From Homarus americanus (Eukaryota; Arthropoda; Malacostraca; Decapoda; Nephropidae), in assembly GCF_018991925.1 (NCBI RefSeq), contig NW_024756629.1, positions 50,001 through 114,000 on the forward strand: 64,000 nucleotides of DNA, written 5' to 3'. Shown here piece after piece: positions 47,481 to 58,185 of the stretch. The number at the start of each line of letters is the position of its first letter. Within the stretch, counting starts at the first letter, position 1. Position numbers and translations under genes: made by a program. A model generated the notes under the pieces. The model was not told the origin of the DNA, did no database searches, and saw only the letters and a list, made by a program, of their open reading frames with translations.

Positions 47481-47668
47481 GCAGCAGTAGGAGGAAGAAA
47501 ATGAGGCCAGCGGTAAGAGTTGTTTGTGGTGGAAAATGGGAGGGGATTATGCACCTAACGAAGAGAGGAGATACATCACAACACACAAAGGGTTAGGCGG
47601 GTAGAGCAGGAAAGCCAACCCAACAGTACATCACTACCACTCTTGCCTGCTGTGTTGTACTCTCTCTC

Positions 47669-47717
<49 letters not shown>

Positions 47718-47800
47718 AGTCCTTTACCATGTTGTAAAAGGAATACATACATACATACATACATACATACATACATTGGCTACAATCACTAGTACCTTAA
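47481..47800. repeat. unique DNA, (CT)n and (CATA)n
   Basis: (CT)n at 47660-47713 and (CATA)n at 47743-47775. No gene. Confidence 0.85.
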
Positions 47801-48410
47801 AACAATCCCCCCCCCCAAAAAAAAATCACCCTACGACAATTTAACATTTTTAACACCATGACTAACAATTTTATATTTATTAAAGTCACCAACCCTTAAT
47901 TTATACAACATTTTAACAATCAATAACTCAACATAACAACCAGTAGCAACATTCACCACAATCACTCACATTGCACATCAAATTGCAGTACATTCAAAAC
48001 ACATTCTAACATTCATCACTTAAACACAGTTCCTGAGAATCATTAACATTAATTAACACAAAGTTTATTCTAAGTTTAACATACTAACTAAAATATTAAC
48101 ATCACCATATTTAAACAACTTTTAACACAAGAATTACTAACAACATCAAACCTAACATAACATAACCTAATTTAACTTATCGTAACCTCGCTTAACCAAA
48201 ACTAACTTAACCTAACGTAACTGTTTTAATTAACATGAAAAACCTCTTAATAATCAACTAGACAAGACAACAGTACACATCTGTTAACAGGGCCACGACC
48301 CGCCTTACACACACCCTTGCCTATGTTAAATTAGGAAAACTTTGTTAAATAGAGGAGATTTGTGTTAGTTCCAGGATATATTGTGTTAACTGTCAAGGAA
48401 GAATTGGTGG
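47801..48410. repeat. diverged TTAACA/AACATT repeat
   Basis: AACATTTTTAACA, ATTAACATTAATTAACAC and CCTAACTTAACC phrases recur. AACCTAA-type telomere-like words appear at 48150-48220. No gene. Confidence 0.55.
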
Positions 48411-48730
48411 GGTTCGAAGTATTAGGAGTTCGGGTAGGGGTAGAAGGTAGGGGGACAGGGTAAGGAATTAGGGGGGTGCAGGAGTGGGAAATGCAGAATT
48501 GGGGGGTGCAGGGTAGGGGTACAGAGGTACAGGAGTAGAGGGGTACAGGAGTAGAGAATTAGGGGGTACAGGGTAGGGGAGTGGGGGGGTACAGGGTGAG
48601 GTAGGGGTACAGGAGTAGGGGTGGGGGTACAGGGTAGGGGTACAGGGTAGGGGGTACAGGGTAGGGGTAGGGGGTACAGGGTAGGGGTAGGGGGTAGGGG
48701 GTACAGGGTAGGGGGTACGGGGTAGTAGGG
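48411..48730. repeat. G-rich GGGTACAGGGTAGGG repeat
   Basis: Units of GGGTACAGGGTAGG vary from 12 to 22 bp. There are many G-runs of three to six, giving G-quadruplex potential. Confidence 0.88.
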
Positions 48731-49190
48731 GCCAATAGTGTTTATTTCTTATTGTTAGTTGTGTTAAAATGTGTTAATGAATACAAGGTTATTTTTTGTT
48801 CTTGTGTTAAATTTATTAATGTGAGAAAATGAGGTTGTTAAAATATGTTATTGTTAAATTATGTTAATTATGGCGTTATAGTTAAATGTGGAGTTAAAAG
48901 TGTTAATAACTGTGGTGTTAGAACTGGTCAAGTTAATAGTTAAAATATGTTGTGGTGTTAAATGGCTCTAATAACTGTGTTAATGTAAGCAAAATATCAC
49001 AGATCTCATGTAATTAGACCACGAGCATAATTATTACACTTACCTGTCTTAAGGATCGAGTATATAAATTACTTTTACCTCTCTTAACAAGGTCTCGCGA
49101 GTATACTAATTAGCTTTACCTGTCTTAACAAGGTCACGAGCATAATTTCCTTTACCTGTCTTAACAAGGAACGAGTATAATAATTACCTT
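48731..49190. repeat. GTGTTAA-rich DNA, then about 45-bp repeat
   Basis: GTGTTAAA/TGTTAAT words recur to about 48990. From 49020, about four diverged copies contain TTACCTGTCTTAACAAGGTC and ACGAGTATAATAATTACC. Confidence 0.65.
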
Positions 49191-49429
49191 TACATCAACA
49201 AAACACAAAACAATGTTGCACACTTTCTCCCAAATGGAATCAAAATAAGACTATATTTTAACATTGCATTCATTTTTAACACAACACTCCCACATTTTAA
49301 CAGGACACGGTCACTGTTTAATACTGTTAACAGGCAACAGAAACTAACCCCAACAACAGAATAACGTAAATAACGAAGGTCGTCAATCGCATCACGACAT
49401 CCCCAGGGAACACCTAACCCGCCCCCCCT
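49191..49429. other. unique DNA, no gene recognised
   Basis: TTTAACA-rich, with short frames only. Confidence 0.4.
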
Positions 49430-49670
49430 CCCTCCCCTTCCCCCCTCTCTCTCTCTCTCTTCCCCTCTCCTTCTCCTCTCTCTTTTCCCCCTCTCTCTCT
49501 CTCTTCCCCCCTTCCCCCCTCTCTTTCTCTTCCCCCCTTCCCCCCCTCTCTCTCTCTCTTCCCCCTCCCTCCCTTCCCCTCTCTCTCTCTTCCCCCCCTT
49601 CCCCCTCCTCTCTCTCTCTCTTCCCCCTCTCTCTCTCTCTCTCTCTTCCCCCCCTTCCCTCCCTCTCTCG
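49430..49670. repeat. polypyrimidine CCCCTTCCCC/CTCTCT block
   Basis: About six loose copies of TTCCCCCCTTCCCCCTC alternating with short (CT)n. Confidence 0.9.
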
Positions 49671-50035
49671 ATATAATTCATCAACATTGGCCACATGACC
49701 TCGAAGAATATGGGTCAAGGTCACTCGTCTTTTTCCTATTCTGTCACGCCCGAAATTTTCATCACTGCTGGATTACACAGAACAAAAACCACGACCCTTA
49801 TCCACACTTATAAGTCACTCAAATAACTCTTTTTAAACCACTCTTACTTAAAACACACTTCTAAATCACTTACAAATTACTTGGACTACACTTATTTAAT
49901 AACCTTTACAATTTACTTAAACCAAACACTAAATCCCTCCCGAATAATTAAAGTTACTTCACAACTTATACACTAAAGAAACACACATCGTTTTAACTTA
50001 CCTCAAATACCACAAGACCTTCAAGACGATATATA
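49671..50035. other. AT-rich unique DNA
   Basis: CACTTA/AACCACT words recur loosely (49800-49990). No gene. Confidence 0.4.
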
Positions 50036-50285
50036 ATGACCCCCCCCCACACACACGCGCGCGCGGACACACACACACACACATCTGAAACTCAACTGAG
50101 GCGCCGGCTACTCGCTACCCGTTCTTATTATGTAGTCACCAATCTTTCATCAAGCTCTCGTCCAATCAGAGACCCGAAAGCAGCGCAAACTACTTTAACT
50201 GCTTGTTTGGTCTTTTCGTTTACCCCGAGTTCGGCTTCGGTTATTGGGTAAGGAAGCAGCTTAAAGGTTATTGGGACCCGTGGTG
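50036..50285. promoter_or_regulatory. promoter-like patch with four CCAAT boxes
   Basis: A CG-richer unique patch of about 200 bp with CCAAT at 50139 and 50162 (plus strand) and ATTGG at 50243 and 50270 (CCAAT on the minus strand). It is bounded by (CG)/(AC) repeats on the left and a 15-bp array on the right. No TATA, initiator or exon could be tied to it, so direction is unknown. Confidence 0.3.
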
Positions 50286-50296
50286 TTAAAGACGCA

Positions 50297-50415
50297 ACAA
50301 CAATAACAACCACAACAATAACAACCACAACAATAACAACCACAACAATAACAACCACAACAACCACAACAATAACAACCACAACAATAACAACCACAAC
50401 AATAACAACCACAAA
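50297..50415. repeat. 15-bp tandem repeat
   Basis: About eight copies of CCACAACAATAACAA, one shortened. Confidence 0.95.
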
Positions 50416-50679
50416 TAATAACACTGAGACACCGTTCTATTCTCTCACATCTTTGGGCATGACACATACACACACACACACACACACACGCACACACACT
50501 CAGACAAACTTTCACAGCTACAGAGCCTAAATAGACAGATGATGAATTTTAATAGCCTTCCACAGACAGCGGAGATAGACAGCCACTGAGAGCGAGACAG
50601 ACAACAAGCACCCTACCACAGACAACAGCCTCCCCCCTGACATACAGACAGCTGGCCACAACTTAAACCATCTTCTGGG
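50416..50679. other. unique DNA with (AC)n
   Basis: (AC)n at 50465-50490. ACAGACAG and GACAACA words are frequent. No gene. Confidence 0.45.
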
Positions 50680-51435
50680 CTGAAGGCACACCCCCTCTCC
50701 CCCCTCCTGGCACATCTGGGAGGGGGGGTCGTGGTGGTGGGGGGGGCTGAAGGCACACCCCCTCTCCCCCCCTCCTGGCACATCTGGGAGGGGGGTCGTG
50801 GTGGTGGGGGGGCTGAAGGCACGCCCCCTCTCCCCCCCTCCTGGCACATCTGGGAGGGGGGGTCGTGGTGGTGGGGGGGCTGAAGGCACATCCCCTCTCC
50901 CCCCCTCCTGGCACATCTGGGAGGGGGGTCGTGGTGGTGGGGGGGGCTGAAGGCACACCCCCTCTCCCCCCCTCCTGGCACATCTGGGAGGGGGGTCGGT
51001 GGTGGGGGGGGCTGAAGGCACACCCCCTCTCCCCCCTCCTGGCACATCTGGGAGGGGGGGTCGTGGTGGTGGGGGGGGCTGAAGGCACACCCCCTCTCCC
51101 CCCCTCCTGGCACATCTGGGAGGGGGGTCGTGGTGGTGGGGGGGCTGAAGGCACGCCCCCTCTCCCCCCCTCCTGGCACATCTGGGAGGGGGGGTCGTGG
51201 TGGTGGGGGGGCTGAAGGCACATCCCCTCTCCCCCCCTCCTGGCACATCTGGGAGGGGGGTCGTGGTGGTGGGGGGGGCTGAAGGCACACCCCTCCTGGC
51301 ACATCTGGGAGGGGGGTCGTGGTGGTGGGGGGGGCTGAAGGCACACCCCCTCTCCCCCCTCCTGGCACATCTGGGAGGGGGGGTCGTGGTGGGGGGGGGT
51401 GGCTGAAGGCACACCCCCTCTCCCCCCTCCTGGCA
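50680..51435. repeat. 66-bp minisatellite, pentameric higher-order repeat
   Basis: Twelve units start with CTGAAGGCAC at 50681, 50749, 50814, 50881, 50947, 51011, 51080, 51146, 51212, 51279, 51336 and 51403 (each within a base or two). Diagnostic variants repeat every five units. CACG occurs in units 3 and 8, and CACAT in units 4 and 9. The G-run before TCG has 7,6,7,6,6 G residues, then 7,6,7,6,6 again, then 7. So the array grew by copying a block of about 332 bp. Each unit also contains a perfect inverted repeat, CCCCCCTCC and GGAGGGGGG, around an 11-nt loop TGGCACATCTG. Long Pro/Gly frames on both strands are artefacts. Confidence 0.95.
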
Positions 51436-51768
51436 CACACCCAAACTCTCCCTTACCTCTCACTGTTCCATTCCCAATGAACGCCTCCTCACCTCTTTCC
51501 CACTCCTTTCTTCTCTCACCTCTCACTGGCTCTTTACCCCTCTCACTTAGCCTCTTTGCTCAACACACTCCCTCACTAAGACTCTCTCTCTCTCATCTCT
51601 CACTTACATAGGTACTTCCTCCCCTCACCTCTCACCTGTCCCTTCACTTATGTAGATGTGGCCTCACCTCTCACTGGAACACACCTCCCCTCTCTCCCTC
51701 ACCTGCTCTCCTCTACCTCTTCCGAGTCTTCGCCCTCTCTTCTCTCTCACTGGCCTGTCCTATTGAGT

Positions 51769-51863
<95 letters not shown>

Positions 51864-52137
51864 TCACATGCATGCACTCCCTCACTTTTGACTACCATCT
51901 CCCACACACACACACACACACAGACACACAACTGACAGACACACAAACATACACACACACACACCTGACAGACATAAGCAAACGTACACACACACACACA
52001 CACCTCCCACACAACTGACACACACACACACACCTGATAGACAGACAGACAGATAGGCCTTTTAACAGGGAAACAACTTGATATAAAGCACACATGTACA
52101 GAATGAGCCAGAAAGCGTCTCATGAATAAAATTTACA

Positions 52138-52179
<42 letters not shown>

Positions 52180-52200
52180 CAAAAACAAACATTTATTTCT
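51436..52200. repeat. pyrimidine DNA, (GA)n and (AC)n tracts
   Basis: C/T-rich DNA to 51768 (CACCTCTCACT recurs), (GA)n at 51769-51861, broken (AC)n at 51902-52035, and clean (AC)n at 52141-52178. No gene. Confidence 0.88.
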
Positions 52201-52872
52201 CCTCAGTCCCACAACTACACAACACACTTAGGTTTTCTCTCTCAGCTACACAACACACTTAGCTTTCCGTGACTTTTACATGAATAGCTTTAACTTATAT
52301 AACCATGATATAGCTTTCTAGTGAGTTAGATTTGTTGACATATATAACCACGGTATAACTTTCTTACGAGATAGGTTCTTGTTTTAGCTTTTTCTATGTT
52401 CAAGGCAATAGCTTTTCTCAAGAATGCCACCACACACTTAGCTTTTCAGATACAGACGCATTAAATTTTCTTAACCATGCAACATACTTAAGTCTTAATT
52501 ATAGCTTTCCTCTTCAACTTTATATCTTCTGTTAGCTTTCTTAGCTTACATGAATAACTTCCCTTCTCAGCTACAGGATAGTTAATTTTCCAAGCTGAGT
52601 TTTCCTCTTCTTCAGTGCTATAGCTTTCTCATCTCGCTTTCCTCCTGTTCTACTTATAGCTTTTCTCTTCGATTTCAAATTAGCTTCCATCCAGCAAGAA
52701 CTTTCCACTTTAGTTCCCACAGGTTAGCTTTACTCTCAGTGCTATAGCTTTCATACTTCGCTTTCCACAGACTGAAAGCTATAATCATCCCATACCGATA
52801 TCCTGTTGCAAGCTAAAGATATAGTTTGCTATATTCATGTCTTTATTTTTAGCTGATGGTAGTTAACTCTAT
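52201..52872. repeat. diverged TAGCTTTC repeat
   Basis: ACACACTTAGCTTTTC, TATAGCTTTCTC and TTAGCTTTC recur about 25 times at irregular 20-40 bp spacing. A decayed array. Confidence 0.65.
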
Positions 52873-52985
52873 GCCCCACCGCGCGCCCCCGGCCCACCCA
52901 CGCCATGGGCACATTACTTGCACCCCCACCCTACCCGCGGCTGAAGAACCCCCCTTCCCCCCAGCCGTCTGACCAGCGGTGCTAA
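52873..52985. other. isolated GC-rich patch
   Basis: CCCCACCGCGCGCCCCCGGC and neighbouring sequence is far richer in GC and CG than the AT-rich DNA on both sides. No open frame or motif that I can name. Confidence 0.4.
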
Positions 52986-53102
52986 CTAACGCAGCTGTTG
53001 GATTATTTCCTTATCAATCAAGTTTTTTATTTATTGGTAGATTTTTAACTCTCGCTTTTCTTTTCCTCTCAATGATTTCTCCTTATTTTCAAGCATCAAT
53101 AT

Positions 53103-53144
<42 letters not shown>

Positions 53145-53242
53145 ACACACGAGATTAACTTTTGTTTTACTCATTGAAAAAATTCTACCTTTCTCTCTCC
53201 TTCCCTTATTGAAGATAGGTTAAGCTTCTGCTTCCCTTCACA
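52986..53242. repeat. T-rich unique DNA with (CT)n
   Basis: (CT)n at 53108-53142. No gene. Confidence 0.8.
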
Positions 53243-53690
53243 GAACACACTTCAACTTTCACCCTCTCCTCACAAAACACACTTCATCTTTCACCCTCTC
53301 CTCACAAAACACACTCTAACTTTCACCCTCTCCTCACAAAACACACTCTAACTTTCACCCCCTCCTCACAAAACACACTTCAACTTTCACCCTCTCCTCA
53401 CAAAACACACTCTAACTTTCACTCCCTCCTCACAAAACACACTTCAACTTTCACCCTCTCCTCACAAAACACACTTCAACTTTCACCCTCCCTTATAAAA
53501 ACACACTTCAACTTTCACCCTCTCTCCTCCTGAAACACCTCTAACTGCCTCCTCTGAAAACACACGTCAACTTTCACCTCCCCCTCACAAAAACACACTT
53601 CAACTTTCACCCTCCCCTCACAAAACACACTTCAACTTTCACCCTCTCCTCACAAAACACACTTCAACTTTCACCCTCCTTCCTCACACA
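53243..53690. repeat. 32-bp minisatellite
   Basis: About 14 copies of CTCACAAAACACACTTCAAC plus TTTCACCCTCTC. Variants carry TCTAAC for TCAAC. Confidence 0.95.
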
Positions 53691-53948
53691 CTCATTTACC
53701 TTAAAGGCCATTATAAACTCCCTTTCTTCACCCACCACAGTTTATCACTCTCTCAACGCCTTTCCCTCGCCACTGTTGCTTTCTCTCTTCCCTGATTATT
53801 TGCTTTCTTGTTATTTTCCTTTCTCCTATTCCTTTATCCTCTCTTTCCCTAACTGACTTCCTCTTTCCTACTCTTCCTCACTTCCTCTTAGCTTTTCTCA
53901 CTTTCTCTTTTCTCCTTTCCACATACTTTCTTCTTTTCTCTTCTTTCT
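53691..53948. other. pyrimidine-rich unique DNA
   Basis: TTTCTC/CCTTT-rich on the plus strand, no gene. Confidence 0.5.
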
Positions 53949-56900
53949 CAGTCATAGTGATGGATCAGTCGTAGTAAAGGATCAGTCATAGTAAAAGATC
54001 AGTCGTAGTGAAGGATCAGTCGTAGTGAAGGATCAGTCGTAGTGAAGGATCAGTCGTAGTGAAGGCTCAGTCATAGTGAGGGAACAGTCATAGTAAAGGA
54101 TCAGTCAGTGAAGGATCAGTCATAGTGAGGGATCAGTCATAGTGATGGATCAGTCATAGTGAAGGATCAGTCGTAGTGAGATCAGTCGTAGTGAAGGATC
54201 AGTCATAGTGAAGGGATCAGTCATGTGAAGGATCAGTCGTGAGGGATCAGTCGTAGTGAAGAGGATCAGTCGTAGTGAAAGGATCAGTCATGTGAAGGAT
54301 CAATCATAGTGAAGGATCAGTCATAGTGAAGGATCAGTCGTAGTGAGAAGGATCAGTAGTAGTGAAGGATCAGTCGTAGTGAAGGATCCAGTCATAGTGA
54401 GAGGATCAGTCATAGTGAAGGATCCGTCATAGTGAAGGATCAGTCAAAGTGAGAAGGATCGGTAGTCATAGTGAGGAACAGTCATAGTGAAGGATCAGTC
54501 TCGTAGTGAAGGAACAGTCGTAGTGAAGGATCAGTCGTAGTGAAGGATCCAGTCGTAGTAAAGGATCAGTCAGTGAAGGATCAGTCGTATAGAGGATCGA
54601 TCATAGTGAAGGATCGGTCATAGTGAGAGGATCAGTCATGGTAGAAGGATCAGTAGTAATTGAAATCAGTCATAGTGGAAGGATCAGTCGTAGTGAAGGA
54701 TCAGTCGTAGTGAAGGATCAGTCGTAGTGAAGGATCGGTCATAGTGAAGGATCAGTCGTAGTGAAGGATCAGTCGTAGTGAAGGGGATCCAGTCATAGTG
54801 AAGGATCGGTCATAGTGGAAGGATCCAGTCGTAGTGGAAGGATCCAGTCATAGTGAAGGATCAGTCATAGTGAAGGATCGGTTATAGTGGAAGGATCAGT
54901 CGTAGTGAAGGATCAGTCGTAGTGAAGGGATCAGTCGTAGTGAAGGATCAGTCGTAGTGAAGGATCAGTCATAGTGAAGGATCAGTCGTAGTGAGGATCC
55001 GGTCGTAGTGAAAGATCAGTCATAGTGAAGGATCAGTCGTAGTGAAGGATCAGTAGTAGTGAAGGATCAGTCGTAGTGAAGGATCAGTCGTAGTGAAGGG
55101 ATCAGTCATAGATGGAAGGATCAGTCGTAGTGAAGAGGATCAGTCGTGAGGAAGAGGATCAGTCATAGTGGAAGGATCCGTCATAGTGAAGGATCAGTCA
55201 TAGTGAGAGGATCAATCATAGTGAGAAGGATCGGTTATAGTGAAGGATCGGTCGTAGTGAAGGATCAGTCGTAGTGAAGGATCAATCATAATGGAAGGAT
55301 CAGTCATAGTGAAGGATCAGTCGTAGTGAAGGATAAGTAGTAGTGAAGGATCAGTCGTAGTGAAGGATCAGTCATAGTGAAGGATCAGTCATAGTGGAAA
55401 GGATCCGTCGCAGTGAAGGATCAGTCAAAGTGAAGGATCCAGTCATAGTGAGGAACGGTCATAGTGAAGGATCAGTCGTAGTGAGAGGATCAGTCGTAGT
55501 GAAGGATCCAGTCGTAGTGAAGAGGATCCGGTCGTAGTAAGGATCAGTCGAGTGGATAGTCATTATAGAGGATCAGTCATAGTGAAGGATCAGTCATAGT
55601 GGAAGGATCAGTCGTAGTGAGAAGGATCGGTGATGACGAAGGATCAGTCATAGTGAAGGATCAGTCGTAGTGAAGGATCGGTCGTAGTGGAAGGATCGGT
55701 CGTAGTGAAGGATCCGGTCGTAGTGAAGGGATCAGTCATAGTGAAGGATCAGTCGTAGTGAAGGATCGGTCGTAGTGAAGGATCCAGTCGTAGTGAAAGG
55801 ATCAGTCATAGTGAGAGGATCAGTCATAGTGAAGGATCCAGTCGTAGTGAAGGATCAGTCATAGTGAAGGATCAGTCATAGTGAAGGATCCAGTTATAGT
55901 GAAGGATCAGTCGTAGTGAAGGATCCAGTCGTAGTGAAGGATCAGTCGTAGTGAAGAGGATCCAGTCGTAGTGAAGGATCAGTCATAGTGAAGGATCAGT
56001 CGTAGTGAGAGGATCAGTCGTAGTGAAGATCAGTCATAGTGAAGGATCAGTCATAGTGAAGGATGTTTGGTAGTGAAGGATCCCAGTCGTAGTGAAGGAT
56101 CAGTCGTAGTGAAGGATCAGTCATAGATGAAGGATCAGTCATGAAAGTGAAGGATCAGTCGTAGTGAAGGATCCAGTCGTAGTGAAGGATCCGTCACAGT
56201 GAAGGATCAATCATAGTGAAGGATCAATCATAGTGAAGAGATCAGTCGTAGTGAAGGATCAGTCGTAGTGAAGGATCAGTCATAATGAAGGATCAGTCGT
56301 AGTGAAGGATCAGTATTAGCGAAGGATCAGTCGTAGTGAAGGATCCAGTCATAGTGAAGGATCAGTCATAGTGAAGGATCCCGTCGCTAGTGAAGGATCA
56401 GTCAAAGTGAAGGATCAGTCATAGTGAGGGAACAGTCAACAGAAGGATCAGTCATAGTGGAAGGATCCAGTCGTAGTAAAAGGATCCAGTATAGTGAAGG
56501 ATCAGTCGTAGTGATGGATCAGTCGTAGTGAAGGATCAGTCATAGTGAAGGATCAGTCATAGTGAAGGATCAGTCGTAAGTGAAGGATCAGTCGTAGTGA
56601 AGGATCAGTCGTAGTGAAGAGTCCAGTCGTGAGTGAAGGATCCAGTCATGATGAGGATCAGTCGTAGTGAAGGATCAGTCGTAGTGAAGGATCAGTCGTA
56701 GTGAAGGATCAGTCGTAGTGAAGGATCAGTCGTAGTGAAGGATCAGTCGTAGTGAAGGATCAGTCGTAGTGAAGGATCAGTCATAGTGAAGGATCAGTCG
56801 TAGTGAAGGATCAGTCGTAGTGAAGGATCAGTCATAGTGAAGGATCAGTCATAGTGAAGGATCAGTCGTAGTGAAGGATCAGTCATAGTGAAGGATCAAA

Positions 56901-57170
56901 TAGTGAAGGATCAGTCATAGTGAAGGATCAGTCATAGTGAAGGATCAGTCGTAGAAGGATCAGTCGTAGTGAAGGATCAGTCATAGTGAAGGATCAGTCG
57001 TAGTGAAGGATCAGTCATAGTGAAGGATCAGTCGTAGTGAAGGATCAGTCGTGGAAGGATCAGTCATAGTGAAGGATCAGTCATAGTGAAGGATCAGTCA
57101 TAGTGAAGGATCAGTCGTAGTGAAGGATCAGTCGTAGTGAAGGATCAGTCGTAGTGAAGGATCAGTCATA
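53949..57170. repeat. 17-bp minisatellite, GTAGTGAAGGATCAGTC
   Basis: About 3.2 kb and nearly 190 units. The main polymorphism is GTCGTAGTG versus GTCATAGTG. Insertions such as GGATCCAGTC and GAGAAGGATC are common in the centre. The right end (about 56.65-57.17 kb) is nearly perfect, while the left and centre are noisier, so the right side looks youngest. Confidence 0.97.
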
Positions 57171-57179
57171 AAATTGATA

Positions 57180-57345
57180 TCAGTGACGAACGACAAGCAA
57201 GTGACAGTGACGAGCCCCTGACTAATGGATCCGCCTCACGTTACGTCACTTGTCAACAAACTTCCCCGCGCTTTTGCATCAGATCAGCTGGTGGGGTGAA
57301 ATGGCCCATTATGGCGCGAAAGTTTGTTTACATCTTGAGCTAATG
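57180..57345. promoter_or_regulatory. promoter-like unique patch with E2F and CRE motifs
   Basis: Just right of the 17-bp array. TTACGTCA (CRE/ATF-like) is at 57241-57248, GGCGCGAAA (complement of the E2F site TTTCGCGCC) at 57313-57321, and TGTTTAC (forkhead-like) at about 57325. No downstream exon is evident. Confidence 0.25.
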
Positions 57346-57571
57346 ATTTTGATGGGGAGGGAGATGCTGTTAGGAGTTTGATACTGGGGCAGGAACGAGC
57401 CTAAACAAGCAGTTAGAAGGTGATTACTGGTGACGGATGGCGGTAAGAGGGTGGGTGAGTAGGTGTATGATAATGAAGGCGTGTGTATGCGTGTTGGTTG
57501 CTTGTTATGTAAATTTTATAGAGAATACATGTTTTTTGTTGTTGGATCGTGAGCTGGTGTGTGTGTGTGTG

Positions 57572-57581
57572 TACATATCTA
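57572..57581. repeat. target-site duplication, left arm of SINE
   Basis: TACATATCTA, repeated exactly at 57958-57967. Confidence 0.9.
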
Positions 57582-57957
57582 GTGGCGACCAGTGGTGTAA
57601 TGGTCAGCATGCTCGTCTCGCAAGCGAGCGAACCCAGATTCGATCCCCGGGCAGGGTGAAACGATGGACAAGTTTCTTTACGCCATTTGCCTCTGTCTAC
57701 CCAGCAGTAATTGGGGACCTGGATGTTAATCGATTTGCGGAGTGTGTTTCGGGATAATGGTTAGCCAGTGGAGTTGGCGAGTTGTCCGGTCTTCTCGGAC
57801 TATTCCTTGACACTGGGTCATGCGATTCGTTAACTTAGGGTGTGGTTGTTGTATTGGCGACAGCGTCTACTCCTTAAACAAATTCACGCCTAGGTGACCC
57901 TTTTGCCGGCCATTCTCGTTACACGAGGGGCAACCATTATATTATTATTATATTAAA
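57582..57957 (+). mobile_element. tRNA-Val-type SINE, plus-strand copy
   Basis: Same family as 26780-27133, in the opposite orientation. The head has box A TGGTGTAATGG (57593-57603), an anticodon arm CTCGT/GCGAG whose loop now reads CTCGCAA (anticodon position CGC), and box B ATTCGATCCCC. The body matches the other copy through CGGTCTTCTCGGACTATTCC and ACACGAGGGGCAACCATTA. The 3' tail is ATTATTATTATATTAAA, a short ATT run. It is bounded by a perfect 10-bp target-site duplication, which fixes both ends and a length of 376 bp. The divergence of the two copies and the CpG changes suggest neither is very recent. Confidence 0.95.
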
Positions 57958-57967
57958 TACATATCTA
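57958..57967. repeat. target-site duplication, right arm of SINE
   Basis: TACATATCTA, the partner of 57572-57581. Confidence 0.9.
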
Positions 57968-57970
57968 CAT

Positions 57971-58065
<95 letters not shown>
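57971..58065. repeat. (AC)n then (TA)n microsatellite
   Basis: (AC)n to 57992 and (TA)n from 57993 to 58065. Confidence 0.97.
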
Positions 58066-58067
<2 letters not shown>

Positions 58068-58185
58068 AATAAATCACTGTAGGTGCAAGGTGACCCATGT
58101 ATGTGGAACCACATAGGAAACAAGAAAACACGAAGTGGAGATGTTTTCTTGTTTCCTATGTGGTTATCAGCGCATACTGCACATA
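58066..58185. mobile_element. inverted pair of a (TA)n-associated element
   Basis: Arms at 58107-58130 and 58142-58165 are a perfect 24-bp inverted repeat (the right arm starts TGTTTTCTTGTTTCC) around an 11-nt spacer CGAAGTGGAGA. Read on the minus strand, the left half continues GCACCTACAGTGATTTATTT and then into (TA)n. A homologous plus-strand copy lies at 59088-59171. So a truncated element and its mirror image meet here. I suspect a Penelope-like or LINE tail from the phrase order, but I cannot prove it. Confidence 0.5.
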
